A stretch of DNA of 64,000 nucleotides from Stakelama saccharophila (lineage in GTDB: Bacteria; Pseudomonadota; Alphaproteobacteria; Sphingomonadales; Sphingomonadaceae). The stretch lies in the NCBI RefSeq assembly GCF_032229225.1, contig NZ_CP135076.1, positions 248,001 through 312,000 of the forward strand, read 5' to 3'. This document shows positions 26,933 through 36,079 of the stretch, one piece after another. The notes below the pieces were generated by a model that was not told where the DNA came from, made no database searches, and saw nothing but the letters and a program-made list of their open reading frames with translations. How positions within the stretch are numbered: the first letter of the stretch is position 1; every line of letters begins with the position of its first letter. Made by a program: the position numbers and the translations under genes.

Positions 26933-27382
26933 TCAGGGCGCGGCGCGCTTCGCCCGCAATTCGTCGCGAATCTCGCGCAGCAGCACCACGTCGGTGGGCT
27001 CCGGTGCCGCGACTTCGGGTTTCTTTTCCTCGAAGCCTTCCATCATCCGGTTCACGGCTCTCACGAGCAGGAAGATGATGAAGGCGAGGATCAGGAAGTT
27101 GATCGCGACCGTGATGAACTCGCCGTAGCCGAGCATTGGCACGCCGGCTTCCTTGAGCGCGGTATAATTGGTGCGCGAGCCCGTATAGCCCGAAGGAATT
27201 GGCCCCAGTCGGATGAAATAGCTGGAAAAGTTGAACCCGCCGAAGATCCAGCCGACCACCGGCATGATGATGTCGTCGGTCAGCGACTTGGTAATGCCGG
27301 CGAAGGCGCCGCCGATGATCACGCCGACGGCAAGGTCCATGACGTTGCCGCGCATGACGAATTTGCGGAATTCCTTCAGCAT
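26933..27382 (-). CDS. mscL: Large-conductance mechanosensitive channel
   Basis: A 149-aa MscL of usual length, an inner-membrane emergency valve against hypo-osmotic shock. It has the N-terminal amphipathic [22 protein letters not shown]1 with [18 protein letters not shown], a periplasmic loop, TM2 ([20 protein letters not shown]) and the C-terminal helical bundle. The ATG at 27382 has AGGAGA 9 bases upstream; the open frame extends 18 codons further. Confidence 0.95.
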   Translation of the reverse strand: MLKEFRKFVMRGNVMDLAVGVIIGGAFAGITKSLTDDIIMPVVGWIFGGFNFSSYFIRLGPIPSGYTGSRTNYTALKEAGVPMLGYGEFITVAINFLILAFIIFLLVRAVNRMMEGFEEKKPEVAAPEPTDVVLLREIRDELRAKRAAP

Positions 27383-27480
27383 GCCTGTCCATCTCCTGAA
27401 CGGTCGCGGGTGGCGATTACCCCTTCGCGCCGCCATCCTGCCCCGTTACAAGGAGCCTGCCAAGGCTTGGGAGGACCATC

Positions 27481-28071
27481 ATGCGATTTCGGGCGATATT
27501 GGGGCTGATGATGGCGGTGATGCTGTCGGCCTGCGGGTTGAACAGCGTTCCGACCGCGGAAGAGACCGTAAAGGCACGCTGGGCGGACGTGCAGGCGGAC
27601 TATCAGCGCCGTGCGAACCTCATCCCCAATCTCGTCAACACGGTGAAGGGCGCGGCCAGTTCCGAGCGCGACATCCTGACCGACGTGATGAACGCCCGCG
27701 CGCGCGCCACCTCGGTGCAGATCAGCGCCGAGGACCTGAACGATCCGGCCAAGGTGCAGCAATATCAGGCGGCGCAGGATCGGCTCGGCAGTTCGCTCGG
27801 CCGCCTGCTGGCGACGGCGGAGGCCTATCCCGAGCTGCAGAGCCAGCGCGCCTTCCAGACCCTGATGCACGATATCGAGGGCAGCGAGAACCGCATCGCC
27901 ATCGCCATCCGCGACTATAATCAGGCGGTGCAGGAATATAATACGACCATCCGCACCTTCCCCGACGCGATCGGCGCCAAGGTGTTCTACGGCGCCAAGC
28001 CCAAGGTTCCGTTCCAGGCCAAGGCCGGTGCCGAGGACGCGCCGACGGTCGATTTCGGGAACACGAACTGA
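27481..28071 (+). CDS. lemA: LemA family lipoprotein
   Basis: A 196-aa LemA protein. The N-terminus carries a lipoprotein-like signal (MMAVMLSACG, Cys near 19). The mature part is the antiparallel helical domain, with the hallmark QRRANLIPNLVNTVKGAA and the YN-containing RDYNQAVQEYNTTIRTFP. The gene heads a lemA-TPM-TPM-nudix group with very short gaps. LemA with TPM-domain proteins is a widespread pairing whose envelope role is not settled. Confidence 0.9.
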   Translation: MRFRAILGLMMAVMLSACGLNSVPTAEETVKARWADVQADYQRRANLIPNLVNTVKGAASSERDILTDVMNARARATSVQISAEDLNDPAKVQQYQAAQDRLGSSLGRLLATAEAYPELQSQRAFQTLMHDIEGSENRIAIAIRDYNQAVQEYNTTIRTFPDAIGAKVFYGAKPKVPFQAKAGAEDAPTVDFGNTN

Positions 28072-28082
28072 TCGCCCGCGCC

Positions 28083-28916
28083 GTGTTCCCCCGCGCCGCG
28101 CTGCTTCGCCGCCTCGCGCTGTTCCTGGCGCTGCTGTTCGCCGCCGGTGTCGCGCAGGCGCAGACCTTCCCCAAGCTCACGGGGCGGGTGGTGGACGCCG
28201 CGAACCTGCTCGCGCCGCAACAGGAAGCGCAGCTCACGCAATTGTCGCAAGCGATCGAGCAGGCCTCGTCGCGCCAGTTCGTCGTCGCCACCGTGCCGGA
28301 CCTGCAGGGATATCCGATCGAGGATTACGGCTATCGCCTCGGTCGCGCCTGGAAGATCGGGCAGAAGGACGCCGACAACGGCATCATCCTGCTGGTCGCG
28401 CCCAAGGAGCGGCAGGTGCGGATCGAGGTCGGCTACGGGCTGGAACCGATCATGACCGACGCGCTGTCCGGCATGATCGTCGACGACGTCATCCTGCCGC
28501 GCTTTCGCGACGGCGACATGGCTGGCGGCATCCTGGCCGGCGCGCAGGCGATCGGCGAGCAGATGAAACTGCCGCTCGAAGCGGCGGAAAAGCGCGCGCA
28601 ACAGCAAATCGCGCAACAGCAACAGGCGCGCGGCCGCGGTGGCGGCGGCAACTGGGGCGCGGCGATCTTCTGGGTCATCGTGATCGTGGTGATCGCCATC
28701 CCCATGATCCGGCGCGGTGCGGGCGGGCGGCGCTATCGCCGGCGCGGCGGCATCGCCCCCGTCATCCTGTGGGGCCCCGGCATCGGCGGCGGCTGGGGCG
28801 GCCGTCCCGGCGGCGGAGGCTTCGGCGGCGGATTCGGCGGCGGCGGCGGTGGCTTTGGCGGCTTTTCCGGCGGCGGCGGCGGATTCGGCGGCGGCGGCGC
28901 CTCGGGGGGATGGTGA
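28083..28916 (+). CDS. TPM domain-containing membrane protein
   Basis: A 277-aa protein with a signal peptide (about 1-28, ending AQA), a TPM domain (about 32-155, GRVVDAANLLAPQQEAQL to VDDVILPRFRDGDMAGGIL), a Gln-rich linker, one membrane helix (about 193-207) and a C-terminal tail of about 50 residues that is almost entirely Gly, Phe and Arg. It is of the YgcG type, anchored with the TPM domain in the periplasm. Its stop overlaps the next start (TGATG). Confidence 0.9.
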   Translation: MFPRAALLRRLALFLALLFAAGVAQAQTFPKLTGRVVDAANLLAPQQEAQLTQLSQAIEQASSRQFVVATVPDLQGYPIEDYGYRLGRAWKIGQKDADNGIILLVAPKERQVRIEVGYGLEPIMTDALSGMIVDDVILPRFRDGDMAGGILAGAQAIGEQMKLPLEAAEKRAQQQIAQQQQARGRGGGGNWGAAIFWVIVIVVIAIPMIRRGAGGRRYRRRGGIAPVILWGPGIGGGWGGRPGGGGFGGGFGGGGGGFGGFSGGGGGFGGGGASGGW

Positions 28917-29596
28917 TGGCTCGCGCGACCCGGCTTTCGCCCGAGGAACATGCCCGCGTCACCGCGGCCGTGCGCACCGCGGAGATCGACACCGATGGCG
29001 AGATCGTCACGATCATCGCGCGGCGGTCGGACAGCTACCGCGACACCGCCCTGCAATATGGCGCGCTCGCCATGCTGGCGCTGGTCGGCCTGGTGGCGAT
29101 CTGGCCGGGGCTGGCGGCGGCGGCGCTCGTGCCCTTCACCGGCGGCTGGGGCACGCCCGACCCGCGCGAAGCCTTCACCGCCCTGCTGTTCGGCCAGGCC
29201 ATCCTGTTCCTGATCGCGCGGTTCGGCCTCGCCTGGACGCCGCTCAAGATCGCGCTGACCCCGCGCGCCACCCGGTCGCGCCGCGTGCGCCGGCGCGCCG
29301 TCGCGCTGTTCCGGGCCTCGGCGGAAAAGCGCACCGAAACGCGGGTCGGCATTCTCCTCTATCTCTCGCTGGAGGAACGCATGGCCGAAATCGTCGCGGA
29401 CGAGGCGATCCACAAACGCGTTGCGAGCGAGCGCTGGGGCGATGCCATGGCCGCTTTGGTCGAGCATGTCCGCGCCGGCGACACCGCCGCCGGCATGGCC
29501 GCGGCGGTCGAGGAGATGGCGACGATCCTCCGGGCCGAATTTCCGAAAAGCGACGGCAACCCGAACGAACTTCCGGACCGCCTGATCGAGCTATGA
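28916..29596 (+). CDS. TPM domain-containing protein, second copy
   Basis: A 226-aa TPM-type protein. The N-terminus LSPEEHARVTAAVRTAEIDT is followed by the family TDGEIVTIIARRSDSY, two membrane helices (about 45-72 and 85-110), and a C-terminal helical region (LYLSLEERMAEIVADEAIHK) typical of this second, two-helix TPM group. The start is the ATG that overlaps the previous stop; an ATG two codons upstream is possible. The ATGA overlap with the Nudix gene shows a single transcription unit. Confidence 0.87.
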   Translation: MARATRLSPEEHARVTAAVRTAEIDTDGEIVTIIARRSDSYRDTALQYGALAMLALVGLVAIWPGLAAAALVPFTGGWGTPDPREAFTALLFGQAILFLIARFGLAWTPLKIALTPRATRSRRVRRRAVALFRASAEKRTETRVGILLYLSLEERMAEIVADEAIHKRVASERWGDAMAALVEHVRAGDTAAGMAAAVEEMATILRAEFPKSDGNPNELPDRLIEL

Positions 29597-30129
29597 GCGG
29601 CGTGGATTCCGACAAGCCCGTCGAGACCGTCTGGGCCGGCGACTGGCTGACCATGAAGCGGCAGGGCCGCTGGGAATTCGTGTCGCGCGCCCGCGGCATT
29701 CGCGCCGCCGTGATCCTGGCGGTGGACGACGGCCATGTGCTGCTGGTCGACCAGTACCGGGCAGCCCTCGGCCGGCATTGCCTCGAACTGCCCGCCGGCC
29801 TGGTCGGCGACGGCGGCTCGGACGAGCCGGCGACGGTTGCGGCGGCGCGCGAGCTGGAAGAAGAAACCGGCTACCGCGCCGAACGCTTCGAGGATTGCGG
29901 CGACTTCTACTCGTCGCCCGGCATGGCGAGCGAGGGCTTCACGCTGATTCGCGCCCATGGCCTCACCAGGATGGGCGACGGCGGCGGCGTGGCGGAGGAG
30001 AATATCACCGTCCACCGCGTACCGCTGGACGGTGTCGCCCACTATATCGCGGCGAAGCGGGCCGAGGGGATGGCGATGGACGTGAAGCTGCTCCTCCTGC
30101 TCGGCGCGGGATTGTTGAAGGCAGGCTGA
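29593..30129 (+). CDS. Nudix hydrolase, ADP-ribose pyrophosphatase-like
   Basis: A 178-aa Nudix protein. The box is complete: G (LVGDGGSDEP), then ATVAAARELEEETGY containing the REXXEEXG core near 95-110. The preceding strand LLVDQYRAALGRHCLELPAG is typical of ADP-sugar pyrophosphatases. It would hydrolyse ADP-ribose or a related nucleotide diphosphate linked to a sugar. It shares a 4-base overlap with the TPM gene, but a functional link to that operon is not evident. Confidence 0.88.
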   Translation: MSGVDSDKPVETVWAGDWLTMKRQGRWEFVSRARGIRAAVILAVDDGHVLLVDQYRAALGRHCLELPAGLVGDGGSDEPATVAAARELEEETGYRAERFEDCGDFYSSPGMASEGFTLIRAHGLTRMGDGGGVAEENITVHRVPLDGVAHYIAAKRAEGMAMDVKLLLLLGAGLLKAG

Positions 30130-30161
30130 TCGGCATGCGCAGGGCCAACGGGCCGCCAGCA

Positions 30162-30330
30162 AATCCTCCCCCGCAGGGGGAGGGGGACCGCGCGTAGCGC
30201 GGTGGAGGGGTATCACGGTCGAAGGAGAAAAGGCGGCGGCGATCCCTGCCGGCAGCGCCGGATAGTTGGCGGTGAAACCCCTCCGTCAGTCCTGCGGACT
30301 GCCACCTCCCCTTCCAGAGGAGGATTACCG
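30162..30330. repeat. Pair of CTCCCC/GGGGAGG dispersed repeats
   Basis: CTCCCCCGCAGGGGGAGGGG, then CGCGCGTAGCGCG and GGTGGAGGGGTAT; about 100 bases on the other arm reads ACCCCTCCGTCAGTCCTGCG and CCACCTCCCCTTCCAGAGGA. The two face each other in the gap between convergent genes and fill most of 30130-30371. Confidence 0.7.
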
Positions 30331-30371
30331 GCGCCTGATCAGCGCCGGACCAACTCCAGCGTCAGCCCTTG

Positions 30372-30659
30372 TCACCGAAAATTGTCGGCATAGGCCTGCA
30401 GCTTCAGCTTGCGCTCGGGCGCGGGCACGACGTGATAGGTCAGCCCCTCGCGATCGGCATAGGCCCTGGCCGCCTCCAGCGTGGGAAAGGTCATCCGCAC
30501 CTGGCTGTCGGTATTGGCATGGCCGGCCCAGCCGGTCAGCGGGTCGGGAATCTGGCGTTCGGTCTGCTCGAACTCGACGACCCAGCGATCGGTGCGCGCG
30601 CGGCCGGACTGCATCGCATTCTTGGGGCGCTGATAGATACGGGCGGCGGGCACGCTCAT
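30372..30659 (-). CDS. NADH dehydrogenase subunit NDUFS4-like (ETC complex I conserved region)
   Basis: A 95-aa protein of the ETC_C1_NDUFA4/NDUFS4 family, an accessory subunit of respiratory complex I in alphaproteobacteria and mitochondria. It has ARIYQRPKNAMQSGRARTDR, the WVVEFE strand, TGWAGHANTDSQVRMTF and the C-terminal AYADREGLTYHVVP. It sits at the peripheral arm near the matrix/cytoplasmic side. The start at 30659 has AAAGG close upstream. Confidence 0.92.
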   Translation of the reverse strand: MSVPAARIYQRPKNAMQSGRARTDRWVVEFEQTERQIPDPLTGWAGHANTDSQVRMTFPTLEAARAYADREGLTYHVVPAPERKLKLQAYADNFR

Positions 30660-30691
30660 TCCTTTCGTGACGGTCCTGGTTCCAACGCCGA

Positions 30692-33217
30692 TTAGCGCGA
30701 TTTGGCCGCGCGTGCATCCGCCTTTTTCGTGCGCAGCGTCGGCGGCGCGGCCGCCGGATCGTCCGGCCAGGGATGCTTGGGATAGCGGCCGCGCATTTCC
30801 TTCGCCACCGCCGCCCAGCTTCCCGCCCAGAATCCGGGCAGGTCGCGCGTCGTCTGGATCGGCCGGCCGGCGGGCGAGGTCAGGCTGAGGATGAGCGGCA
30901 CGTCGCGCCCCACCACCGGATGCCGCGCAAGTCCGAACAGCGATTGCACGCGCACCGTCACCGTCGGTCCGCCTTCCGCCGCATAGTCGATTCGGTGGCT
31001 GGAACCCGCGGGCGTCTCGAACCGGGCCGGGGCCAGCCGGGCGACCGCCTGCATCGCATCCCAGCCCAGCATACCCTCCAGCGCCTGGGTGAGCGCGCCG
31101 GAATCGACCGCGTCGAGCCGCCGCTTGCCCGTCAGCAGCGGCGCCAGCCATTCGTCCAGCCGCGCCGTCAGCGACACATCGTCCAGCACGATTTCCGGCC
31201 CGCCGTTCGCGGCGGCGAAGGCCACGCGCTCGCGCAGGGCACGCCCTGCCTCGTTCCAGGGCAGCAGGTCGAGCCCGCCCTCGCGCACGCCCGCCAGCAG
31301 CGCGCCTTCGATCTCCTCGGCATTCGCGCCGCTGTCCGCCCCGGCCGACAGCCGAATCGCCCCCAGCCGCCGTTCGCGCGTCGCCGACACCGCGCCCGTC
31401 GCCGGATCGAACCGGACATGGCGTCCGGCTGTGATGCGCTCGGCGAACAACGCCTCCACGGTCTCCGCCGCGATCGGTGCCGCCGACAGGATGCGCGCGC
31501 CCGCGGCCATCCCCTGCGTGTCGGCAACGGCAAGCCAGTCGCTCCGCGCGAGGTTCGACCGGGGATCGAGCCTGAAGCCGCGCCCGCCGACCGACGCCCA
31601 GCGCTCGCCCGACCCGTCGCGCCGCCTGGCCACGCGGTCGGGATACGCAAGCGCGACACAGACGGCGATGGCGTCCTCTCCGCTCCCGCTTGCGGGACGG
31701 GGCGGGGGAGACGGGGAACGGAGCGATTGCCCTCCCCCGGCCCCTTCCGTGCGCGGGAGGGGAGCAAGCCCGGCCCAGCGCTTCGCCAGCTTGCGCGCCG
31801 CCTCGGCCCGCCGGCCCCGCTCGCCGCGCCAGCGCCGCAATCGCTGCTCCAGATCGGTGTCGTTTCCACCCAGCCCGCACTCGCTCAGCAGCACCGCTAC
31901 CTCGGCCGCGACCGGCGCCAGCCCGCGCTCGCCCGCGCGCACCAGCATGTGCGCCAGTCGCGGCGGCAGCGGCAGGGCGGCGATCGCCCGGCCATGCGCG
32001 GTCGGGCGCCCGTCGCCGTCCAGCGCGCCGAGCCGCGTCAGCCGCGCGCGCGCCTCGTCCACCGCCGCCGCCGGAGGCGGATCGAGCCAGCGCAGCTCGC
32101 GCGGATCGCCCACGCCCCAGATGGCCGCGGACAGGGTCAGCGCCGACAGGTCGGCCTCCAGGATTTCCGGCGGATCATAGGGTGGCATCCCCGCCGTCGC
32201 TGCTTCCTCCCATAGCCGGATCGCCACGCCCGGCCCCTGCCGCGCGGCGCGGCCGGCGCGCTGCGTCGCCGCCGCCTGGCTCGCGCGTTCGGTGACGAGC
32301 CGCGTCATCCCCGCCGCCCGGTCGTAGCGCGGCCGGCGCGCCAGTCCCGAATCGACGACGATGCGGATGCCGTCGAGCGTCAGGGAGGTTTCGGCGATGG
32401 CCGTGGCCAGCACCACCTTGCGCCGCCCCTGCGGATCGGGAGCGACCGCCGCGCGCTGCGCCGCCGGCTCCATGCCGCCGTGCAGGCGGTGGAGCGCGAT
32501 GTCAGGCCCCAGCCCCTCCAGCCGCTCGGCCGTCCGTTCGATCTCCGCCACGCCGGGCAGGAAGGCGAGCACCCCGCCGTCATGTTCGGCAAGCCCCGAA
32601 CGCACGGCCGCGGCGACCTCCGCCTCGATCCGCGCTTCGCCCCGCCGGCCGAGATGGCGCAGCGCCAGCGGATGGCTGCGCCCCGCGCTCTCGATCACCG
32701 GCGCGCCCTCCATCAGCGCGGCGAACCGGGCGCCGTCGAGCGTCGCCGACATCGCCACCAGGCGCAAATCGGGACGCAGCGCCGCCTGCACGTCGAGCGC
32801 CAGCGCCAGGCCGAAATCGCTGTCGAGGCTGCGCTCGTGCACCTCGTCGAACAGCACCGCCGACACGCCGGTGAGTTCGGGATCGGCCTGGATGCGATTG
32901 ACGAAGATGCCCTCGGTCACGACGTGGACGCGCGTAGCGGCGGAGCGTCTGGCGTCCATGCGCGTGGCATAGCCGAAGGTGCGCCCCACCGGCTCGCCCG
33001 CCAGCGCCGCCATCCGTTCGGCCGCCGCCCGCGCGGCGATGCGCCGCGGCGACAGCAGCAGCACCTCGCCCGTGCACCAGTCCTCGCCGAGCAGGGCCGG
33101 CGCCACCGCCGTCGTCTTGCCCGCCCCCGGCGGCGCCACCAGCACCGCGGCGGATCGTTCGCGCAGCGCGGCGAGGAGATCGGCGAGCACCGCATGGATA
33201 GGAAGCGTATCGGCCAT
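30692..33217 (-). CDS. hrpB: ATP-dependent helicase HrpB
   Basis: An 841-aa DEAH-box helicase. Walker A is GAGKTT at 31-36 and the DEVH box (motif II) is at 123-126 (LFDEVHERSLDSDFG). SATLDG, the ATSIAET-like VLATAIAETSLT and the QRAGRAAR motif VI are present. The HA2 and HrpB C-terminal domains follow. The cellular role of HrpB is poorly known. Residues about 484-513 (RTEGAGGGQSLRSPSPPPRP) are encoded by a dispersed repeat lying in frame between the HA2 region and the HrpB-C region. The start MADTLPIHAVLADLL at 33217 matches the family. Confidence 0.92.
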   Translation of the reverse strand: MADTLPIHAVLADLLAALRERSAAVLVAPPGAGKTTAVAPALLGEDWCTGEVLLLSPRRIAARAAAERMAALAGEPVGRTFGYATRMDARRSAATRVHVVTEGIFVNRIQADPELTGVSAVLFDEVHERSLDSDFGLALALDVQAALRPDLRLVAMSATLDGARFAALMEGAPVIESAGRSHPLALRHLGRRGEARIEAEVAAAVRSGLAEHDGGVLAFLPGVAEIERTAERLEGLGPDIALHRLHGGMEPAAQRAAVAPDPQGRRKVVLATAIAETSLTLDGIRIVVDSGLARRPRYDRAAGMTRLVTERASQAAATQRAGRAARQGPGVAIRLWEEAATAGMPPYDPPEILEADLSALTLSAAIWGVGDPRELRWLDPPPAAAVDEARARLTRLGALDGDGRPTAHGRAIAALPLPPRLAHMLVRAGERGLAPVAAEVAVLLSECGLGGNDTDLEQRLRRWRGERGRRAEAARKLAKRWAGLAPLPRTEGAGGGQSLRSPSPPPRPASGSGEDAIAVCVALAYPDRVARRRDGSGERWASVGGRGFRLDPRSNLARSDWLAVADTQGMAAGARILSAAPIAAETVEALFAERITAGRHVRFDPATGAVSATRERRLGAIRLSAGADSGANAEEIEGALLAGVREGGLDLLPWNEAGRALRERVAFAAANGGPEIVLDDVSLTARLDEWLAPLLTGKRRLDAVDSGALTQALEGMLGWDAMQAVARLAPARFETPAGSSHRIDYAAEGGPTVTVRVQSLFGLARHPVVGRDVPLILSLTSPAGRPIQTTRDLPGFWAGSWAAVAKEMRGRYPKHPWPDDPAAAPPTLRTKKADARAAKSR
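31676..31766 (-). repeat. In-frame CTCCC-type repeat inside hrpB
   Basis: On the plus strand TCCGCTCCCGCTTGCGGGAC and GGGGCGGGGGAGA are followed by the inverted CCTCCCCCGGCCCC and GCGCGGGAGGGGAGC. It resembles the elements in truB and at 19222-19340 and is translated as a Gly/Pro/Ser-rich loop. Confidence 0.65.
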
Positions 33218-33283
33218 CACTGCAACCGAATCGCGGTGTCCGCGTTCGCCCCCAAAGTCGATTGCCCCGTAAGGAGAGCCGTC

Positions 33284-33493
33284 ATGGCCAAAGCCCTGGC
33301 ACAATTTGCGATCACCAGCATCGGTGACGAATATGTCCTCCATATCGAGGACGAGGATGGCGAGATCATCGAACTGACCGCCACCGACGAGCAGATCGAG
33401 ATGATCAGCGATTCGATCGCCGAAGTGTACGAGCTGGACGAGGAGGAAGACACGCTCGGGATCGACGACGAGGACGATCTGGACGAGGACTGA
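33284..33493 (+). CDS. Small acidic protein, conserved-looking, function unknown
   Basis: A 69-aa, very acidic protein. Residues 1-45 (AQFAITSIGDEYVLHIEDED, then a helix DEQIEMISDSIAEVYELDEE) look folded; the last 20 residues are almost all Asp and Glu. The Shine-Dalgarno GTAAGGAGAG precedes the ATG at a good distance. No cysteine, no signal. It lies between divergent hrpB and convergent ispB. Confidence 0.75.
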   Translation: MAKALAQFAITSIGDEYVLHIEDEDGEIIELTATDEQIEMISDSIAEVYELDEEEDTLGIDDEDDLDED

Positions 33494-33509
33494 CGCCGCA
33501 CCGTCGGCT

Positions 33510-34523
33510 CTAGAAGGCGCGCGCCACCGCGAATTCGACCGCCTCGATCATCGCGTTCTTCGCCGCGCCGCCCGAAAAGCCGCCCAGCGCGTCGACCGCC
33601 CGCTGCCCGTAATGGCGCGCGCGCGCCAGCGTGTCGTCCACCGCACGCGTTTCCTGCATCAACCCGATGGCGTGCGCCAGATCCTCGTCCGAACTGCGCT
33701 TGCCCGACACCGCGTCCTTCCAGAACGCCTTCTGCTCCGCATCGCCGCGCGCATAAGCGAGGATGACCGGCAGCGTCATCTTGCCTTCGCGGAAATCGTC
33801 GCCGGCATCCTTGCCCATCGTGCCCGCGTCCGACACGTAATCGATCGCGTCGTCGACGAGCTGGAAGGCGATGCCCAGATTGCGGCCATAGGCGTCGAGC
33901 GCGGCTTCCTCTTCCTCGCCGCGCTCCGCCACCACGGCGGCGATGCGGCAGGCGGCAGCGAACAATGCCGCCGTCTTGGCGCCGATAATGTCGAGATAGC
34001 GTTCTTCCGACGTCTCGATCCGGCGCACGGCGGTCAACTGGTTGACCTCGCCCTCGGCGATCACGGCGGAGGCGCCCGACAGGATCTTGAGCACCTTCAG
34101 GCTGCCGTCCTCGACCATCAGCTCGAACGAGCGAGAGAAGAGGAAATCGCCGACCAGCACGCTCGCCGGATTGCCCCAGATCAGATTGGCGGTGCGCTTG
34201 CCGCGCCTGAGGTCGGATCCGTCGACCACGTCGTCGTGCAGCAGCGTCGCAGTGTGGATGAACTCCACCGCCGCGGCCAGGCGGTGGTGTCGCGTGCCGG
34301 CATAGTCCAGCAGCTTCGCGCTCGCGAGCGTCAGCATCGGCCGAAGCCGCTTGCCGCCGCCGGCGATCAGATGGCCGGCCAGTTCCGGGATCAGCGGAAT
34401 ATCGGACTGCATCCGGTCGAGAATGACCGCGTTGACCAGGTTCAGGTCGTGGGCGACCAGCCCCATTACGGGATCGAGCGAGGGTTCGCCGCGGGGGTCC
34501 AGCTTGTGGATGGTGGCTGTCAT
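33510..34523 (-). CDS. ispB: Polyprenyl diphosphate synthase (ubiquinone side chain)
   Basis: A 337-aa trans-isoprenyl diphosphate synthase. The first Asp-rich motif is DDVVD (97-101, LLHDDVVDGSDLRRG), the second is LVDDAIDY near 222-229, and GGGKRLRP is at 55-62. It elongates isoprenyl diphosphate for the ubiquinone tail, consistent with the ubiA and ubiG genes later in the window. The start MTATIHKLDPRGEPS is where homologues begin. Confidence 0.93.
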   Translation of the reverse strand: MTATIHKLDPRGEPSLDPVMGLVAHDLNLVNAVILDRMQSDIPLIPELAGHLIAGGGKRLRPMLTLASAKLLDYAGTRHHRLAAAVEFIHTATLLHDDVVDGSDLRRGKRTANLIWGNPASVLVGDFLFSRSFELMVEDGSLKVLKILSGASAVIAEGEVNQLTAVRRIETSEERYLDIIGAKTAALFAAACRIAAVVAERGEEEEAALDAYGRNLGIAFQLVDDAIDYVSDAGTMGKDAGDDFREGKMTLPVILAYARGDAEQKAFWKDAVSGKRSSDEDLAHAIGLMQETRAVDDTLARARHYGQRAVDALGGFSGGAAKNAMIEAVEFAVARAF

Positions 34524-34624
34524 CGTCTGCGCGATGTGGCGGGCATCGCTACGGAAAGCAAGCCTTGCGCATTCCGGCATCGCACGCGACAAGGCGGCCC
34601 CACCCCACAAGCGGAGACCCGGCA

Positions 34625-34906
34625 ATGAGCGACGACGTGCTGACAGGCTATCGCCAGAGCATCGACAATATCGATGCAGCGCTCGTCTTCATGCTCGCCG
34701 AACGCTTCAAGATCACCCAGGCCGTCGGCCGCTACAAGGCCGAAACCGGCCTGCCGCCCGCCGATCCGGGCCGCGAGGACCGGCAGATCGAGCGGCTGCG
34801 CCGGCTTGCCGACGAGGCCGATCTCGACCCCGAATTCTCCGAAAAGTTCCTGCGCTTCATCATCGACGAGGTCATCCGCCACCACGAACGCCTGCGCGAG
34901 CATTGA
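34625..34906 (+). CDS. Chorismate mutase, AroQ type
   Basis: A 93-aa all-helical chorismate mutase that converts chorismate to prephenate. Family residues are in YRQSIDNIDAALVFMLAERF, the RYKAETG Lys, and the C-terminal FIIDEVIRHHERLRE. It supplies prephenate for the pheA product at 45.4 kb. It is the monofunctional AroQ form. The start at 34625 is preceded by AAGCGGAGA. Confidence 0.92.
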   Translation: MSDDVLTGYRQSIDNIDAALVFMLAERFKITQAVGRYKAETGLPPADPGREDRQIERLRRLADEADLDPEFSEKFLRFIIDEVIRHHERLREH

Positions 34907-34916
34907 GGCGCGGGCC

Positions 34917-36038
34917 ATGGGCGGCTTCGGCGATCACCTGATTGTCACCCCCGACATGGTGGACCTGTCGCGGTCGCCCTTGCGGCGCGGCGTGAGCGAG
35001 CCAACCTTCGTGCTCGGCGCCTTCAACCCAGGGCTCACGCGGCTGCCCGGCGGCAACCTGCTGCTGATGGTGCGCGTGGCCGAGGCGCTGCGCGATCCGG
35101 TCCGGGGCGACCGCGTGCGCCAGATTCGCTGGACGCCGCAGGGCTATGTCCTCGATGCCCGGCCGCTCGCGGACGTGGTGATGGACGATCCGCGCTTCTT
35201 CACGCTGAAGGGCACGGGCGATTCCGTCATCGGCCTGACCTCCTTCTCCTGGCTGCTGCCGGTCGAGCTGAGCGCCGATGCGCGCGAGATCGTCGCCATC
35301 CATTATGACCGCGCGATCACGCCTTGCGCCGACTATGAACAATATGGGGTCGAGGATGCGCGCATCAGCGTGGTCGGCGGCGCCTGGCAGATGGTGAGCT
35401 GCGGCGTTTCCTCGCTGCGCCATTGCACCGTGCTGCGCCGCTCGGTCGACGGCATGGAATACCGGCCGGTGGGCGTCGTGCTCGATCACCAGAACAAGGA
35501 CATGGCGCTGTTCCACGGCAAGGTCGGCGACCGGTTCTTCGCACTGACCCGGCCGCTGGGCGAAAGCTATCTCGCCCCGCCGCCCGGCAGTGCGATCGCC
35601 GGCGGCCCCTCGGTCAACCTCGCCCAATCGCCCGACGGGCTGCACTGGAAGCCGTGCGAGACCGGCGGCATTCGCCCACGCCGCGGTTCGCAGGCCGCGC
35701 GCAAGGTGGGCGGCGGCGCGCCCCCCGTGCTGACGCCCGAAGGCTGGCTCGTCCTCTATCACGGCGTCGACCGTGACGGCGCGATCGGCGCCTATCGCAC
35801 CTTCTGGGCGCTCCTGGATCGCGACGATCCGAACCGGCTGCTGCACGTCGCCGACGAGGCACCGCTGCTCGAGGCCGACCCGGCCCTGACCGCGCCGCTG
35901 GCGGAGCAGATGTACCTGTCCTCGCCGATCGTCTTCACCACCGGCATCGCCGAGGCCGGGGATCACTATATCGTCGCGAGCGGCGAGGCCGACCTCGCCT
36001 GCCGCATCAGCTACATCCCCAAATCGCACTTCGCCTGA
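34917..36038 (+). CDS. Glycoside hydrolase family 130-like protein
   Basis: A 373-aa five-bladed beta-propeller protein resembling GH130 beta-mannoside phosphorylases: FNPGLTRLPGGNLLLMVRVAE, then the YGVEDARISVVGG motif that carries the conserved Glu-Asp-Arg, then NKDMALFH and GAPPVLTPEGWLVLYHG. Most GH130 enzymes phosphorolyse beta-1,2- or beta-1,4-mannosides. The substrate here is undetermined, since no sugar-utilisation genes surround it. The gene starts 10 bases after the chorismate mutase stop, which implies co-transcription but not shared function. Confidence 0.82.
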   Translation: MGGFGDHLIVTPDMVDLSRSPLRRGVSEPTFVLGAFNPGLTRLPGGNLLLMVRVAEALRDPVRGDRVRQIRWTPQGYVLDARPLADVVMDDPRFFTLKGTGDSVIGLTSFSWLLPVELSADAREIVAIHYDRAITPCADYEQYGVEDARISVVGGAWQMVSCGVSSLRHCTVLRRSVDGMEYRPVGVVLDHQNKDMALFHGKVGDRFFALTRPLGESYLAPPPGSAIAGGPSVNLAQSPDGLHWKPCETGGIRPRRGSQAARKVGGGAPPVLTPEGWLVLYHGVDRDGAIGAYRTFWALLDRDDPNRLLHVADEAPLLEADPALTAPLAEQMYLSSPIVFTTGIAEAGDHYIVASGEADLACRISYIPKSHFA

Positions 36039-36079
36039 GCCGCGCCACCCGCTACGAATCCGACTTCCAGCCGAACAAG

